Shown here piece after piece: positions 1 through 6,154 of a DNA stretch of 24,252 bases. Below the pieces are notes generated by a model. The model saw nothing but the letters and a program-made list of their open reading frames with translations, was not told the DNA's origin and did not search any database. Both the position numbers and the translations under genes were made by a program. The DNA is from a virus: positions 1 through 24,252 of IMG/VR virus record IMGVR_UViG_3300007345_000270; one strand, given 5' to 3'. The first letter of the stretch is position 1. The number at the start of each line of letters is the position of its first letter.

Positions 1-2
1 AA

Positions 3-116
3 TCGGCAGATACGATTGAGAACCTTATGGCTGTTTGTAGAACGTGCCACGTTAAATATGGAGATGTTCCAAGCAAGAAGGAATGGCTCAAGAAAATTCA
101 CAACAGAAACCTTTAA
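3..116 (+). CDS. HNH endonuclease-like protein, C-terminal fragment
   Basis: This is the 3' end of a gene that begins before the window; the frame is open from base 3 to a TAA at 114-116 (37 codons). The visible residues read NLMAVCRTCHVKYGD followed by a KEWLKKIHNRN tail. The N-L-x-x-x-C-x-x-C-H pattern is typical of the last beta-hairpin and helix of HNH nucleases, where the two cysteines often bind a structural zinc and the N/H residues belong to the active site. Phage HNH proteins cut DNA and may assist packaging, or act as homing nucleases. The longer ATG-initiated reading in another frame across this stretch (from 16) is best read as a shadow of this gene. The catalytic first histidine lies outside the window, so the call rests on a short C-terminal motif only. 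Confidence 0.6.
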   Translation, partial: SADTIENLMAVCRTCHVKYGDVPSKKEWLKKIHNRNL

Positions 117-129
117 CACCAAAAGAGAG

Positions 130-255
130 ATGACTGACCAAGAGAAAGCCACAAAGATTTTATTCTACCTTTTAGCGTTTACGATAGCGATGTTTGCACT
201 AAGTGTATTAGCATTGATGTATGTTTATGTTCACCCTACAATAACTTTACGATGA
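130..255 (+). CDS. Small single-pass membrane protein
   Basis: A 41-residue protein starting MTDQEKATK, with one hydrophobic segment at about residues 10-33 (LFYLLAFTIAMFALSVLALM region) and a short polar tail. The frame is open further upstream to 16, but that part overlaps the HNH-like gene in another frame and looks non-coding; the ATG at 130 lies 13 bases after the HNH stop and follows an A/G-rich stretch, so I prefer it. Its stop overlaps the next start as ATGA (252-255), suggesting translational coupling. One short transmembrane helix alone does not identify a holin or any other role. Function unknown. Confidence 0.5.
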   Translation: MTDQEKATKILFYLLAFTIAMFALSVLALMYVYVHPTITLR

Positions 256-785
256 TAGTATTAGACCAACAACAAAAGATTGCAGATTATTGGAAGAATA
301 TATGCAAGAATTACAGCATTCAAAACAACAGACAAAGACACAACGTTATCTACCGACACGCATTTGCAATGGCGGTTCTTGAGAACAGCGTTCTACCTAT
401 GAAGGTTATCGGCAATATGATTGACCGAGACCACGCTACGGTAATCCACGCAAGAAAGAATCATCAGACCAATTACTTGTACGACAAGAAGTATGCTGCT
501 GCATACCTTCAGATAAGTAATAAAATCAAAGATTTTTGTGAGGAATATGACGATAGTCTTATGGTATTGCTCAAGAGTCGAGCGGTCAAGATAACAGATG
601 AGGGATTGCTAAGAGAACTTGAAGAAACTCAAGAACGTAAAATAAAGCGTTTAGAGGACAAATATAAGTCAGAGGCGGAAACCCTCCGCTTGGAGAACAA
701 AGCACTCTCTAAAACGCTTACAAAAGCCTTAGAAAGAAACCATTATCTTCACGAGGAGTTAGCAAGACTAAAGAATATAATATGA
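252..785 (+). CDS. DnaA domain IV-like DNA-binding protein with C-terminal coiled coil
   Basis: A 177-residue protein. Residues about 25-75 resemble the C-terminal DNA-binding domain of the replication initiator DnaA: a helical run (RHAFAMAVLEN), then MKVIGNMIDRDHATVIHARK, which carries the D-H-A-T-V-x-H-A signature (D60 to A67) used by DnaA to read DnaA boxes. There is no AAA+ ATPase domain, so it is not a full initiator. The C-terminal third (about 117-177) is charged and heptad-like (LEETQERKIKRLEDKYK), predicting a coiled coil for self-association. Likely roles are binding phage or host origin sites, or a transcription regulator; this is inference. It overlaps its neighbours on both sides (ATGA at 252; next start at 782), consistent with one operon. 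Confidence 0.7.
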   Translation: MIVLDQQQKIADYWKNICKNYSIQNNRQRHNVIYRHAFAMAVLENSVLPMKVIGNMIDRDHATVIHARKNHQTNYLYDKKYAAAYLQISNKIKDFCEEYDDSLMVLLKSRAVKITDEGLLRELEETQERKIKRLEDKYKSEAETLRLENKALSKTLTKALERNHYLHEELARLKNII

Positions 786-1285
786 TTGAGGTTGCTGTAA
801 CACCTTCTATGTATAGAGCTGCTAAACAGCGTTTCGAGTTCGGAGCGTTGAGGGCTTCGATAACAAAAGGTGGAGGCAACCTTGCCGGTGCTTTGGGTGA
901 ACTTGCATATATAGAGTGGCTAACCAAACAAGGGTATAGGGTTGAGGATACAAGCACCTACGATTATGATATAATAGTCAATGGCTTCAAGGTCGATGTC
1001 AAGACCAAGAGGATAAACAACAAACCGGCTGACAATTATCGTGTTGCTGTTGCCTCAGCAAACACAACTCAGAAGTGCGACTTCTATTTCTTTGCATATT
1101 GCTTGTACAACACGAACAAGGTTTACTTGTCGGGCTATTGTGCGAAGGCTCAATACTTCGAGAAAGCATCTTTCAGAAAGCAAGGTATGGCTGACCCAAA
1201 CGGAGACAATCCTAACTACAAATTCGCTGCGGATTGCTACATTATGAAGCATATAAGCCTAAATAAATTCAAGACTTTTGGTTAA
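782..1285 (+). CDS. PD-(D/E)XK nuclease-like protein
   Basis: A 167-residue protein with the ordered acidic motifs of a PD-(D/E)XK nuclease core: GALGELAYIEWL (E40) in the first helix, YDYDIIV (D63) at the first catalytic strand, and FKVDVKTKR (D72-x-K74) at the second. The N-terminal G-x-x-G-E-x-A helix followed by Y-D-I and V-D-V-K-T is common in phage and R-M-linked nucleases of this fold. The C-terminal half is aromatic-rich (CDFYFFAYCL) and probably completes the beta-sheet. It starts 4 bases before the upstream gene ends. Substrate is unknown; a role in phage recombination, host DNA degradation or structure-specific cleavage is possible. A non-catalytic relative cannot be excluded. Confidence 0.6.
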   Translation: MIEVAVTPSMYRAAKQRFEFGALRASITKGGGNLAGALGELAYIEWLTKQGYRVEDTSTYDYDIIVNGFKVDVKTKRINNKPADNYRVAVASANTTQKCDFYFFAYCLYNTNKVYLSGYCAKAQYFEKASFRKQGMADPNGDNPNYKFAADCYIMKHISLNKFKTFG

Positions 1286-1308
1286 TTAAAATACTTTTTT
1301 TAACATTG
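1277..1308 (+). promoter_or_regulatory. Putative Bacteroidota-type promoter (-33/-7)
   Basis: TTTG at 1277-1280, a 20-base spacer, then TAACATTG at 1301-1308, one mismatch from TAnnTTTG, the -7 element of Bacteroidota primary-sigma promoters. The spacer ends in ACTTTTTTTAA, which recurs in the second candidate promoter at 3530-3560. The site overlaps the end of the upstream gene and lies 24 bases before the ATG at 1332. It would drive the small-gene block that follows. Not experimentally supported. Confidence 0.5.
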
Positions 1309-1331
1309 AGTGTTTAACCAACTTAAATTTT

Positions 1332-1673
1332 ATGGAAACTGTTACAAAACACAACTACGAAAGCGTCCAAGGATTAGAAGGTCGCTATGTAAATCAGCAC
1401 TTATGGTCTGATGTTAATCCGGTAGGAAAGATTATCTCTACACGAGGTAAGAATTTCGTTACGATTCAACCAATGTCTGCCGGAGAGAACAAGACCAAGA
1501 TGGAATTTGTGGTCGGAGGTTTTTCCGGTCATTGCATAAATCAGTATGCGCAGAAATACGATTTCTTTGAGGACGGAGAGCCTTATGAAGTCAGAATAAG
1601 TAAAACACAATTAGCTAATCGTTTTTGGAAAATCGAGGATAGTCCTTGCAAATACTACGATTACAACTTTTAA
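1332..1673 (+). CDS. Hypothetical phage protein
   Basis: A 113-residue protein that I do not recognise. It alternates short hydrophobic strands (VGKIISTRGKNFVTI, KMEFVVGGFSG) with polar turns and probably forms a small beta-rich domain, ending in a tyrosine-rich tail (KYYDYNF). No catalytic motif, membrane segment or signal peptide is visible. It is the first gene after the candidate promoter at 1277-1308 and is followed directly by a perfect hairpin (1682-1702), so it may be transcribed partly as its own unit. The ATG at 1332 has an AT-rich leader containing AACCAACT, which also occurs before two later starts. Confidence 0.65.
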   Translation: METVTKHNYESVQGLEGRYVNQHLWSDVNPVGKIISTRGKNFVTIQPMSAGENKTKMEFVVGGFSGHCINQYAQKYDFFEDGEPYEVRISKTQLANRFWKIEDSPCKYYDYNF

Positions 1674-1681
1674 TCAAAATC

Positions 1682-1706
1682 GGGAGGGTGCAAATCCCTC
1701 CCTTAT
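1682..1706 (+). terminator. Hairpin, probable weak terminator or attenuator
   Basis: GGGAGGG (1682-1688), a 7-base loop, and CCCTCCC (1696-1702) form a perfect 7-bp GC-rich stem, followed by TTATTA rather than a clean T-run. It sits 8 bases after the stop of one gene and 11 bases before the ATG of the next. The poor T-tract suggests partial termination or mRNA end protection. Confidence 0.55.
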
Positions 1707-1713
1707 TACAACT

Positions 1714-1944
1714 ATGGGAACAAATGTAAAAGTTCAAAACAAGAAGAATCTAAGACACGTAATACTATCCGGCTGTGATTGGTATATCGAGGCAGACTTC
1801 CACGAAGGACAAGAAGGTGATTGGAACAATCCTCGTATTGAGCACCATTGGGAAATCCTAACTATCTACAATAGCGATATGCAAGAGGTCTCTTATGGCG
1901 AGATATGGGACGCTATCGCAGAAAGAGCAGAGCATATATTGTAA
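1714..1944 (+). CDS. Hypothetical small phage protein
   Basis: A 76-residue protein without a family I can name. It starts MGTNVKVQNKK and is rich in aromatic and acidic residues (CDWYIEADFHEG, WNNPRIEHHWEILTIY), suggesting a small alpha/beta fold. No catalytic motif or membrane segment is visible. It follows the hairpin at 1682-1702; its ATG is preceded by TTATTACAACT with no Shine-Dalgarno sequence. Its stop codon overlaps an ATG in another frame (TAATG), but the better continuation is the coiled-coil gene starting at 1951. Confidence 0.55.
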   Translation: MGTNVKVQNKKNLRHVILSGCDWYIEADFHEGQEGDWNNPRIEHHWEILTIYNSDMQEVSYGEIWDAIAERAEHIL

Positions 1945-1950
1945 TGAGCT

Positions 1951-2226
1951 ATGAATGGTTTTGCTACCTATGCTCTACGGGAGCAGTTGATTATCTTGTC
2001 AGAGATGATAAAGGACAACTTAGACAATCGTACTGCGGTATTACAACTCGAAGCACTTTACGCATCAATCAGCTTTTGTATCACATCAATCGAAAAGATT
2101 GAGAAGCGTATCCTTGATGCTCAAATCAAGAACGGATATCTCGAGATGGATATCCAAAAGCTCAAGTCTGAAAACAAGGAGTTGATAAAAAAAGTCGAGG
2201 ACTTGACCGAGCGTATCGAATTATAG
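1951..2226 (+). CDS. Hypothetical coiled-coil protein
   Basis: A 91-residue, almost wholly helical protein. The C-terminal half (from about residue 45) shows clear heptads (IEKIEKRILDAQIKNGYLEM, then LKSENKELIKKVEDLTERIEL), predicting a coiled coil that forms dimers or higher oligomers. A competing frame starts at 1944 with a TAATG junction but ends at 2102; this frame continues with codon use like its neighbours, so it is preferred. Small coiled-coil proteins next to phage replication genes are common but have no single function. Function unknown. Confidence 0.55.
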   Translation: MNGFATYALREQLIILSEMIKDNLDNRTAVLQLEALYASISFCITSIEKIEKRILDAQIKNGYLEMDIQKLKSENKELIKKVEDLTERIEL

Positions 2227-2257
2227 TTTATATTCCACGGTATGAACCGATTATGGA

Positions 2258-2782
2258 ATGACGCTTCTTGACAAACTTGCAGAGAGAGATTCTGATTGGA
2301 TAAGAATGGCTCAGTCTTTCGGATTAACCATTGATTCTGCAAGAGAACTTGTGCAAGATATGTACGTCAAACTCTACGACAAAACCACTCTCGATAAAAT
2401 CAAGTACGGAGATGATGATGTGAACACGTTCTATGTTTACGTTACTTTAAGGAACTTATACTATGATAGGCAGAGAGTTAAGATAACCTATGTTGATTTA
2501 GATGAAGCTATCAATGACGAGCCGGATTTGATTGAGTCAAAGCATTTGCTTGAGGAATTGCTCAACGCAATATCAGACACCATAGAAGATTTGCATTGGT
2601 ACGACAAGAAGATATTTGAAATCTACTACGGAGACAATAAAACAATCAGAGCCTTGAGTGAGGATAGTAAGATAAGTCAAAGTTCAATTTTTAATACACT
2701 AAAAAATGTCAGAACAAAAATCAAAGAAAACCACAAGGAAGCGTACGAAGAGTACCGCCAAGCCAAAGGTGAAAAAGAGTAG
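2258..2782 (+). CDS. Sigma-70-like RNA polymerase sigma factor
   Basis: A 174-residue protein with the two-domain layout of small sigma factors. Residues about 12-72 (MAQSFGLTIDSARELVQDMY, then FYVYVTLRNLYYD) resemble region 2, which binds RNA polymerase and the -10/-7 element. Residues about 96-155 resemble region 4: a helical stretch, then YDKKIFEIYYGDNKTIRALS and a helix-turn-helix ending SSIFNTLKNVRTKIKE. It is short even for an ECF sigma and may work as a dedicated phage sigma for later genes or as a regulator bound to host polymerase. Its last 77 bases overlap the next gene in another frame. Target promoters are unknown; the two promoter-like sites in this window look like host consensus. 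Confidence 0.65.
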   Translation: MTLLDKLAERDSDWIRMAQSFGLTIDSARELVQDMYVKLYDKTTLDKIKYGDDDVNTFYVYVTLRNLYYDRQRVKITYVDLDEAINDEPDLIESKHLLEELLNAISDTIEDLHWYDKKIFEIYYGDNKTIRALSEDSKISQSSIFNTLKNVRTKIKENHKEAYEEYRQAKGEKE

Positions 2783-3155
2783 AGGTCTCGGAGATGATAT
2801 CGAGAAGATTACAGAAGCAACCGGTATCAAGAAAGCAGTAGAATGGTTCAGCGAAGCAACCGGAATCGATTGTGGCTGTGATGCTCGTAAGGAGAAGCTC
2901 AACAGAATCTTCCCCAACAAGAGTAATGTCCTTTGCCTTGAGCAAGGAGAGTATGAAACTCTCAAGCAATTCTTCAGCAACTTTGATGGCAGAGCAATCG
3001 AGGGACAATACCAAGAACCATTAGCAAGAATACACGCAAGAGTATTCCAACATAAGTTCGCAGTTCCTTGTACGTGTTCTCCGAAGGAATGGAAATACCT
3101 AATCGCTGACTTGAAAGGCATATACAAATCCTATGACTCCGGAGCAACTGTTTAA
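2706..3155 (+). CDS. Hypothetical conserved phage protein with CxC motifs
   Basis: A 149-residue protein with a strongly basic N-terminus (KKTTRKRTKSTAKPKVKKS) followed by GLGDDIEKITEATGI and a region containing two C-x-C motifs, GIDCGCDARKEKLN and VPCTCSPKEWK. The paired cysteines could bind a metal, and the basic tail could bind nucleic acid; both are inference. I recognise similar sequences in phages of Bacteroidota but know no assigned function. The only ATG in the frame is at 2706, so it overlaps the sigma-like gene by 77 bases, and its basic tail is encoded by the same DNA as the sigma C-terminus. Its end overlaps the next gene start by 23 bases. Confidence 0.6.
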   Translation: MSEQKSKKTTRKRTKSTAKPKVKKSRGLGDDIEKITEATGIKKAVEWFSEATGIDCGCDARKEKLNRIFPNKSNVLCLEQGEYETLKQFFSNFDGRAIEGQYQEPLARIHARVFQHKFAVPCTCSPKEWKYLIADLKGIYKSYDSGATV

Positions 3156-3525
3156 TATCGTCAAGATTACACACGTTCCGGATTTAAAATGGAGTGATAC
3201 TTACAACGCAAAAGTCGATTGTTACTCGGAGAGGTACAAAATGGACATAGAGTTGAAGTGTCGCAATAAGCATTACGATGAGCTTATGATTGAGAAGGAT
3301 AAGTATGATTCGTTGATGCAAAGGTCAAGTAGGTATAACACCACTCCTATTTACATAAACAGCACTCCTAAGGGTGTTTTTGTGTTCAACCTTGGGGCTG
3401 TGCCGGAACCTCAATGGAAAGACAAGGGTGGGCTTCCTACGACCTCACACTTCAACAACAAAACATTGATAGTCAAGACGGTAGGATTCCTACCTATTAA
3501 CTTAGCTAAGAAAATAAGTGAGTAA
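3133..3525 (+). CDS. Putative nuclease-like protein (DxExK motif)
   Basis: A 130-residue protein. Residues 27-45 contain KVDCYSERYKMDIELKCR, in which M-D38-I-E40-L-K42 resembles the (D/E)-x-K strand of PD-(D/E)XK nucleases, followed by a helix rich in charged residues (YDELMIEKDKYDSLM). The remainder (TTPIYINSTPKGVFVFNL) fits the later beta-strands of such a fold. The first catalytic acidic residue is not clear, so activity is uncertain. The start overlaps the end of the upstream gene by 23 bases. It is the last gene before a candidate promoter at 3530-3560. It could instead be a binding protein with no catalysis. Confidence 0.45.
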   Translation: MTPEQLFNIVKITHVPDLKWSDTYNAKVDCYSERYKMDIELKCRNKHYDELMIEKDKYDSLMQRSSRYNTTPIYINSTPKGVFVFNLGAVPEPQWKDKGGLPTTSHFNNKTLIVKTVGFLPINLAKKISE

Positions 3526-3529
3526 TTTT

Positions 3530-3560
3530 TTTGTTAATAACTAAACTTTTTTTAAACTTG
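3530..3560 (+). promoter_or_regulatory. Putative Bacteroidota-type promoter (-33/-7)
   Basis: TTTG at 3530-3533, a 19-base spacer, and TAAACTTG at 3553-3560, one mismatch from TAnnTTTG. The spacer contains GTTAAT and ACTTTTTTTAA, shared with the promoter-like site at 1277-1308, so the two may be a duplicated regulatory cassette. It lies in a real intergenic gap. A transcript starting just downstream would include the ATG at 3591 with a leader of roughly 25 bases, supporting that start over the ATG at 3564. Confidence 0.55.
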
Positions 3561-3590
3561 CTTATGGAACTAACTAAAAAACAACCAACT

Positions 3591-3749
3591 ATGAATTATT
3601 CAATGATTATCAATCGTGTCGAGCTTGACTCTGACAATCTAAACGACCTTATCGAGATTGCTGTCGATTATGGTGTGTGTCCATCTACCGAGATTTACAA
3701 GAATGGTGTCCCGATGAGAGAGACTATGGCAGATTTTATTCAGTACTAA
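3591..3749 (+). CDS. Hypothetical small acidic protein
   Basis: A 52-residue protein starting MNYSMIINRVELD, with an acidic helix (SDNLNDLIEIAVDYG) and a C-terminal MRETMADFIQY. The frame is open back to 3531 with an ATG at 3564, but the promoter-like -7 element ends at 3560, which would leave that ATG nearly leaderless. The ATG at 3591 is directly preceded by AACAACCAACT, a sequence also found before 3769, so I prefer it. No family recognised. First gene of a short block ending in the RecE-like exonuclease. Confidence 0.5.
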   Translation: MNYSMIINRVELDSDNLNDLIEIAVDYGVCPSTEIYKNGVPMRETMADFIQY

Positions 3750-3768
3750 TCAATAACAACCAACTATT

Positions 3769-4095
3769 ATGACGATTGCAGAACACTTTTACAACCGTAT
3801 GGAAGACATCGAGGAGATGATGATTATGCAAGACCACGAAGGTCTTGACAATTACGGATTATCACTAACGTACAATCCCGATGACGATGAATGGGTATGG
3901 CTATTATCTTGGGGAGGTCCTTCTGAGGAGATAGTTATGATTGGCAGAGGCAACAATGCTAAGTTCAGATATATCTACAAGGATTGGTTTACGAGAAAGG
4001 AGTACGGAATTACCTCACCTATGGAGGAGGTAGCTCTCAAGACATTATTCAATGATTGGTTTAACTGCGAAGAATTGAGAGATGTTTTACAGTAA
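3769..4095 (+). CDS. Hypothetical acidic protein
   Basis: A 108-residue protein, strongly acidic and tryptophan-rich (NPDDDEWVWLLSWGG, FRYIYKDWF, FNDWF). It looks like a small globular alpha/beta protein without membrane segment or catalytic motif. Acidic, tryptophan-rich small phage proteins are sometimes inhibitors or DNA mimics, but nothing here proves it. Its ATG follows AACAACCAACTATT, like the start at 3591. It overlaps the next gene by 14 bases if that gene starts at 4082. Function unknown. Confidence 0.6.
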   Translation: MTIAEHFYNRMEDIEEMMIMQDHEGLDNYGLSLTYNPDDDEWVWLLSWGGPSEEIVMIGRGNNAKFRYIYKDWFTRKEYGITSPMEEVALKTLFNDWFNCEELRDVLQ

Positions 4096-4870
4096 CAAAG
4101 AAATCTTGATGCTCGATGGCATCTACCACGAGGTAGGTCATCTTGAGCAGTTAGCTAAGGAGGACGAGCATTACTACGGATACTTGGGCAAGGCAGCATT
4201 GTCCTCAAGTTCTATCAAGATGCTATTACAATCTCCCAAGACTTACCATTATGTTACTACCTATGGTCAAGACAACAATTCCAAGGCATTGCTTATCGGT
4301 AAGCTGTTTCACTTAGCGGTACTCGAGCCACACAAGATGGACGAGGTAAGAGTCGTACCGGTCAAGAGTAGAAATACTAAGGCATTCAAGGAGGCAGCCG
4401 AAGAAGGAGGAGAGGTTATAACGGAAGCAGAAGAAAGTCAGATTAGAAGATTGCAAGATGCGATGCTTCGCAATGAGAAGGTACTTAGTTATCTCAAAGG
4501 TGCTCAGTTTGAAATCCCTCGAGTAGATGAGCTTGATGGAATGCCATTCCGAGCTAAGGCAGATATCCTTCAAGGAGACCATATCATTGACCTCAAGACA
4601 ACAAGCGACCTCAACGCATTCAAGTATTCAGCATATAAATATGGTTACGATATTCAAGCGTATATTTACTGCAACCTATTTGGAGTGCCACCGGAGAACT
4701 TCCATTTCGTAGCTATCGACAAAGGTAGCCTTGACATCGGAGTGTATCACGTTAGTGAGGAGTTCTATGAGAAGGGCAAGGAGAGGACTCGTAAGGGTAT
4801 AGATTTGTACCGTAAGTTCTTCCAAGAAGGTATTGACTTAGACAGCTACTATATAGAGGAGACGTTATGA
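4082..4870 (+). CDS. RecE-like PD-(D/E)XK exonuclease
   Basis: A 262-residue protein of the phage exonuclease group related to RecE/exodeoxyribonuclease VIII (DUF3799-like). Motifs in order: LSSSSIKMLLQSPKTY (40-55), GKLFHLAVLEP with H77, FEIP with E144, FRAKADI with D161, IIDLKTTS with D170-x-K172, and YDIQAYIY with Q192 and Y194. These match the G-x-x-x-H, E, D, (D/E)-x-K and Q-x-x-x-Y series of lambda-exonuclease-type enzymes that resect double-stranded ends for single-strand annealing. A recognisable annealing partner is not in this window. Family members often begin close to the GIYHE motif, so the ATG at 4109 (residue 10) is a credible alternative start. It overlaps the next gene by 4 bases. 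Confidence 0.75.
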   Translation: MFYSNKEILMLDGIYHEVGHLEQLAKEDEHYYGYLGKAALSSSSIKMLLQSPKTYHYVTTYGQDNNSKALLIGKLFHLAVLEPHKMDEVRVVPVKSRNTKAFKEAAEEGGEVITEAEESQIRRLQDAMLRNEKVLSYLKGAQFEIPRVDELDGMPFRAKADILQGDHIIDLKTTSDLNAFKYSAYKYGYDIQAYIYCNLFGVPPENFHFVAIDKGSLDIGVYHVSEEFYEKGKERTRKGIDLYRKFFQEGIDLDSYYIEETL

Positions 4871-5595
4871 TACCAAAGAAGATTCATCAGATTTACTTTC
4901 CGTGGAATGGTCCTTTCGAGGACATTCCTATTTTTGTTAAGAGCAGAAAGATTATCCTTGACTTGCATCCGGATTGGGAATACAAGTTATGGGGAGAGGA
5001 GGAATCTCTTGAGCTTGTTAGGAAACACGCTCCCGATATGGAGCTATTCTATCTTGGTCTAAGATACAACATACAACGAGTAGACTTCATCAAGTTTCTT
5101 GTTCTCAAGGTACACGGTGGATTCTATGTAGACTTAGACTCGTATTGCATCAAGCCGTTTGATGATTTAATCGGCAAGAGGTTCATACTGCATACGCTTC
5201 AGCATATGCTACCCGACCACAAGGAATTTGTGCAGAATGACTTTATGGCTTCCGAGCCTAACTTCAAGTTTTGGGATATAATCTTCAAGGAGATAGTTAC
5301 CAATTATAACGAGAAGTCGAGCAACCCTATATACGACCAATGGAAAGGTCGATTTGTTTTGCAAACCACCGGTCCCCGCTTTTTATCAAGAGTCGTTAAA
5401 AACGTCCTACCGAGCTACAAGCCACACAAAGTGGTGTGGACAAAGTGGCGTAACAATAATTGGGAACGTTTTGATAGAAACGACTATTACTTCGAATCAT
5501 TTCAAACCGGCTCTTGGCTGTCTGATGTAAGCCCGAGCCTAAAAGCTAATAAATTATTCAACAAAAATGAAAACAGAGAAGATAGCGATAGGTAA
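4867..5595 (+). CDS. GT32-like glycosyltransferase with DXD motif
   Basis: A 242-residue protein that begins MIPKKIHQIYFPW, the typical opening of OCH1/GT32-type transferases (Gly_transf_sug family). Residues 67-100 carry the signature R71-x-D73 and GGFYVDLDSY, where D89-x-D91 is the metal and nucleotide-sugar binding DXD motif. The rest holds the acceptor side of a GT-A fold. In bacteria such enzymes usually build surface glycans; here the gene lies directly before ParB-, TAGT- and TET/JBP-like genes, so a role in glycosylating a modified DNA base is plausible, but this is inference. Start overlaps the exonuclease stop (ATGA) and its last 29 bases overlap the next gene. Acceptor and sugar donor unknown. 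Confidence 0.8.
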   Translation: MIPKKIHQIYFPWNGPFEDIPIFVKSRKIILDLHPDWEYKLWGEEESLELVRKHAPDMELFYLGLRYNIQRVDFIKFLVLKVHGGFYVDLDSYCIKPFDDLIGKRFILHTLQHMLPDHKEFVQNDFMASEPNFKFWDIIFKEIVTNYNEKSSNPIYDQWKGRFVLQTTGPRFLSRVVKNVLPSYKPHKVVWTKWRNNNWERFDRNDYYFESFQTGSWLSDVSPSLKANKLFNKNENREDSDR

Positions 5596-6154
5596 GGTAT
5601 TCTTATCTCCAACGAATCCGAGAGTAATCAAGAACGACAAGTTCAAGAAACTTGTGAATAGCATTAGGGAGTTCCCCGAGATGCTCAAGGTTAGACCTAT
5701 TGTTGTAGATGAGGACAATGTTGTTCTTGGAGGCAATATGCGATTACGTGCTTGTATCGAAGCCGGTCTGAAAGAAGTGCATATTATCAAGGCATCAGAG
5801 TTCAACGATGAGCAGAAGAAAGAGTTTGTCATCAAAGACAACAGCTCATTCGGAGAATGGGATTGGGATATTCTTGCTAACGAATGGGAGATAGAGGACT
5901 TGAATGATTGGGGATTGGATATTCCGGCATCATACTTTGATGATGATGTTGAGCCGGAGTTCGATATGGACGAGCTTGACAAAGAGCTTGATACATACAT
6001 CAACGCAAAGGTCAAGCAGATTACTATGTACTTTGACAACGACCAATACGAGCAAGTTTTAAGCAGTCTACAATCTATTGCAATCAGCGAAGGTCTTGAC
6101 AACAATACCGATGTTGTGTTGCACCTAATCGAAATGTATGAAGCTGAAGAATAA
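5567..6154 (+). CDS. ParB/Srx-like domain protein
   Basis: A 195-residue protein with a ParB-type N-terminal domain: SPTNPRV (14-20), RPIVVDEDNVVLGGNMRLRA (43-62) carrying the G-G-N-x-R-x-R-A nucleotide-binding motif, then AGLKEVHII and FVIKDNSSFGEWDWD. In many phages this domain is fused to a DNA methyltransferase; here no methylase motif (DPPY-like or PCQ) follows. Instead there is an acidic linker (EPEFDMDELDKELD) and a small C-terminal domain (KQITMYFDNDQYEQVLSSL). ParB-like domains bind CTP or act as nucleases, and they recur in phage DNA-modification islands, where they may target enzymes to DNA. It overlaps both neighbours (29 and 17 bases). Confidence 0.75.
   Translation: MKTEKIAIGKVFLSPTNPRVIKNDKFKKLVNSIREFPEMLKVRPIVVDEDNVVLGGNMRLRACIEAGLKEVHIIKASEFNDEQKKEFVIKDNSSFGEWDWDILANEWEIEDLNDWGLDIPASYFDDDVEPEFDMDELDKELDTYINAKVKQITMYFDNDQYEQVLSSLQSIAISEGLDNNTDVVLHLIEMYEAEE

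Noticed and set aside
16-129. Longer version of the small membrane protein
   Set aside because: The extra N-terminus is encoded in the same DNA as the HNH-like gene end and has no feature of its own; the ATG at 130 is cleaner.
1944-2102. Alternative gene from a TAATG junction
   Set aside because: It competes with the longer coiled-coil frame at 1951-2226, whose codon use and heptad pattern look real; only one of them is likely and the latter is better.
2241-2270. Nine-codon ORF before the sigma-like gene
   Set aside because: Very short and overlapping the sigma-like start; no evidence of a leader peptide function.
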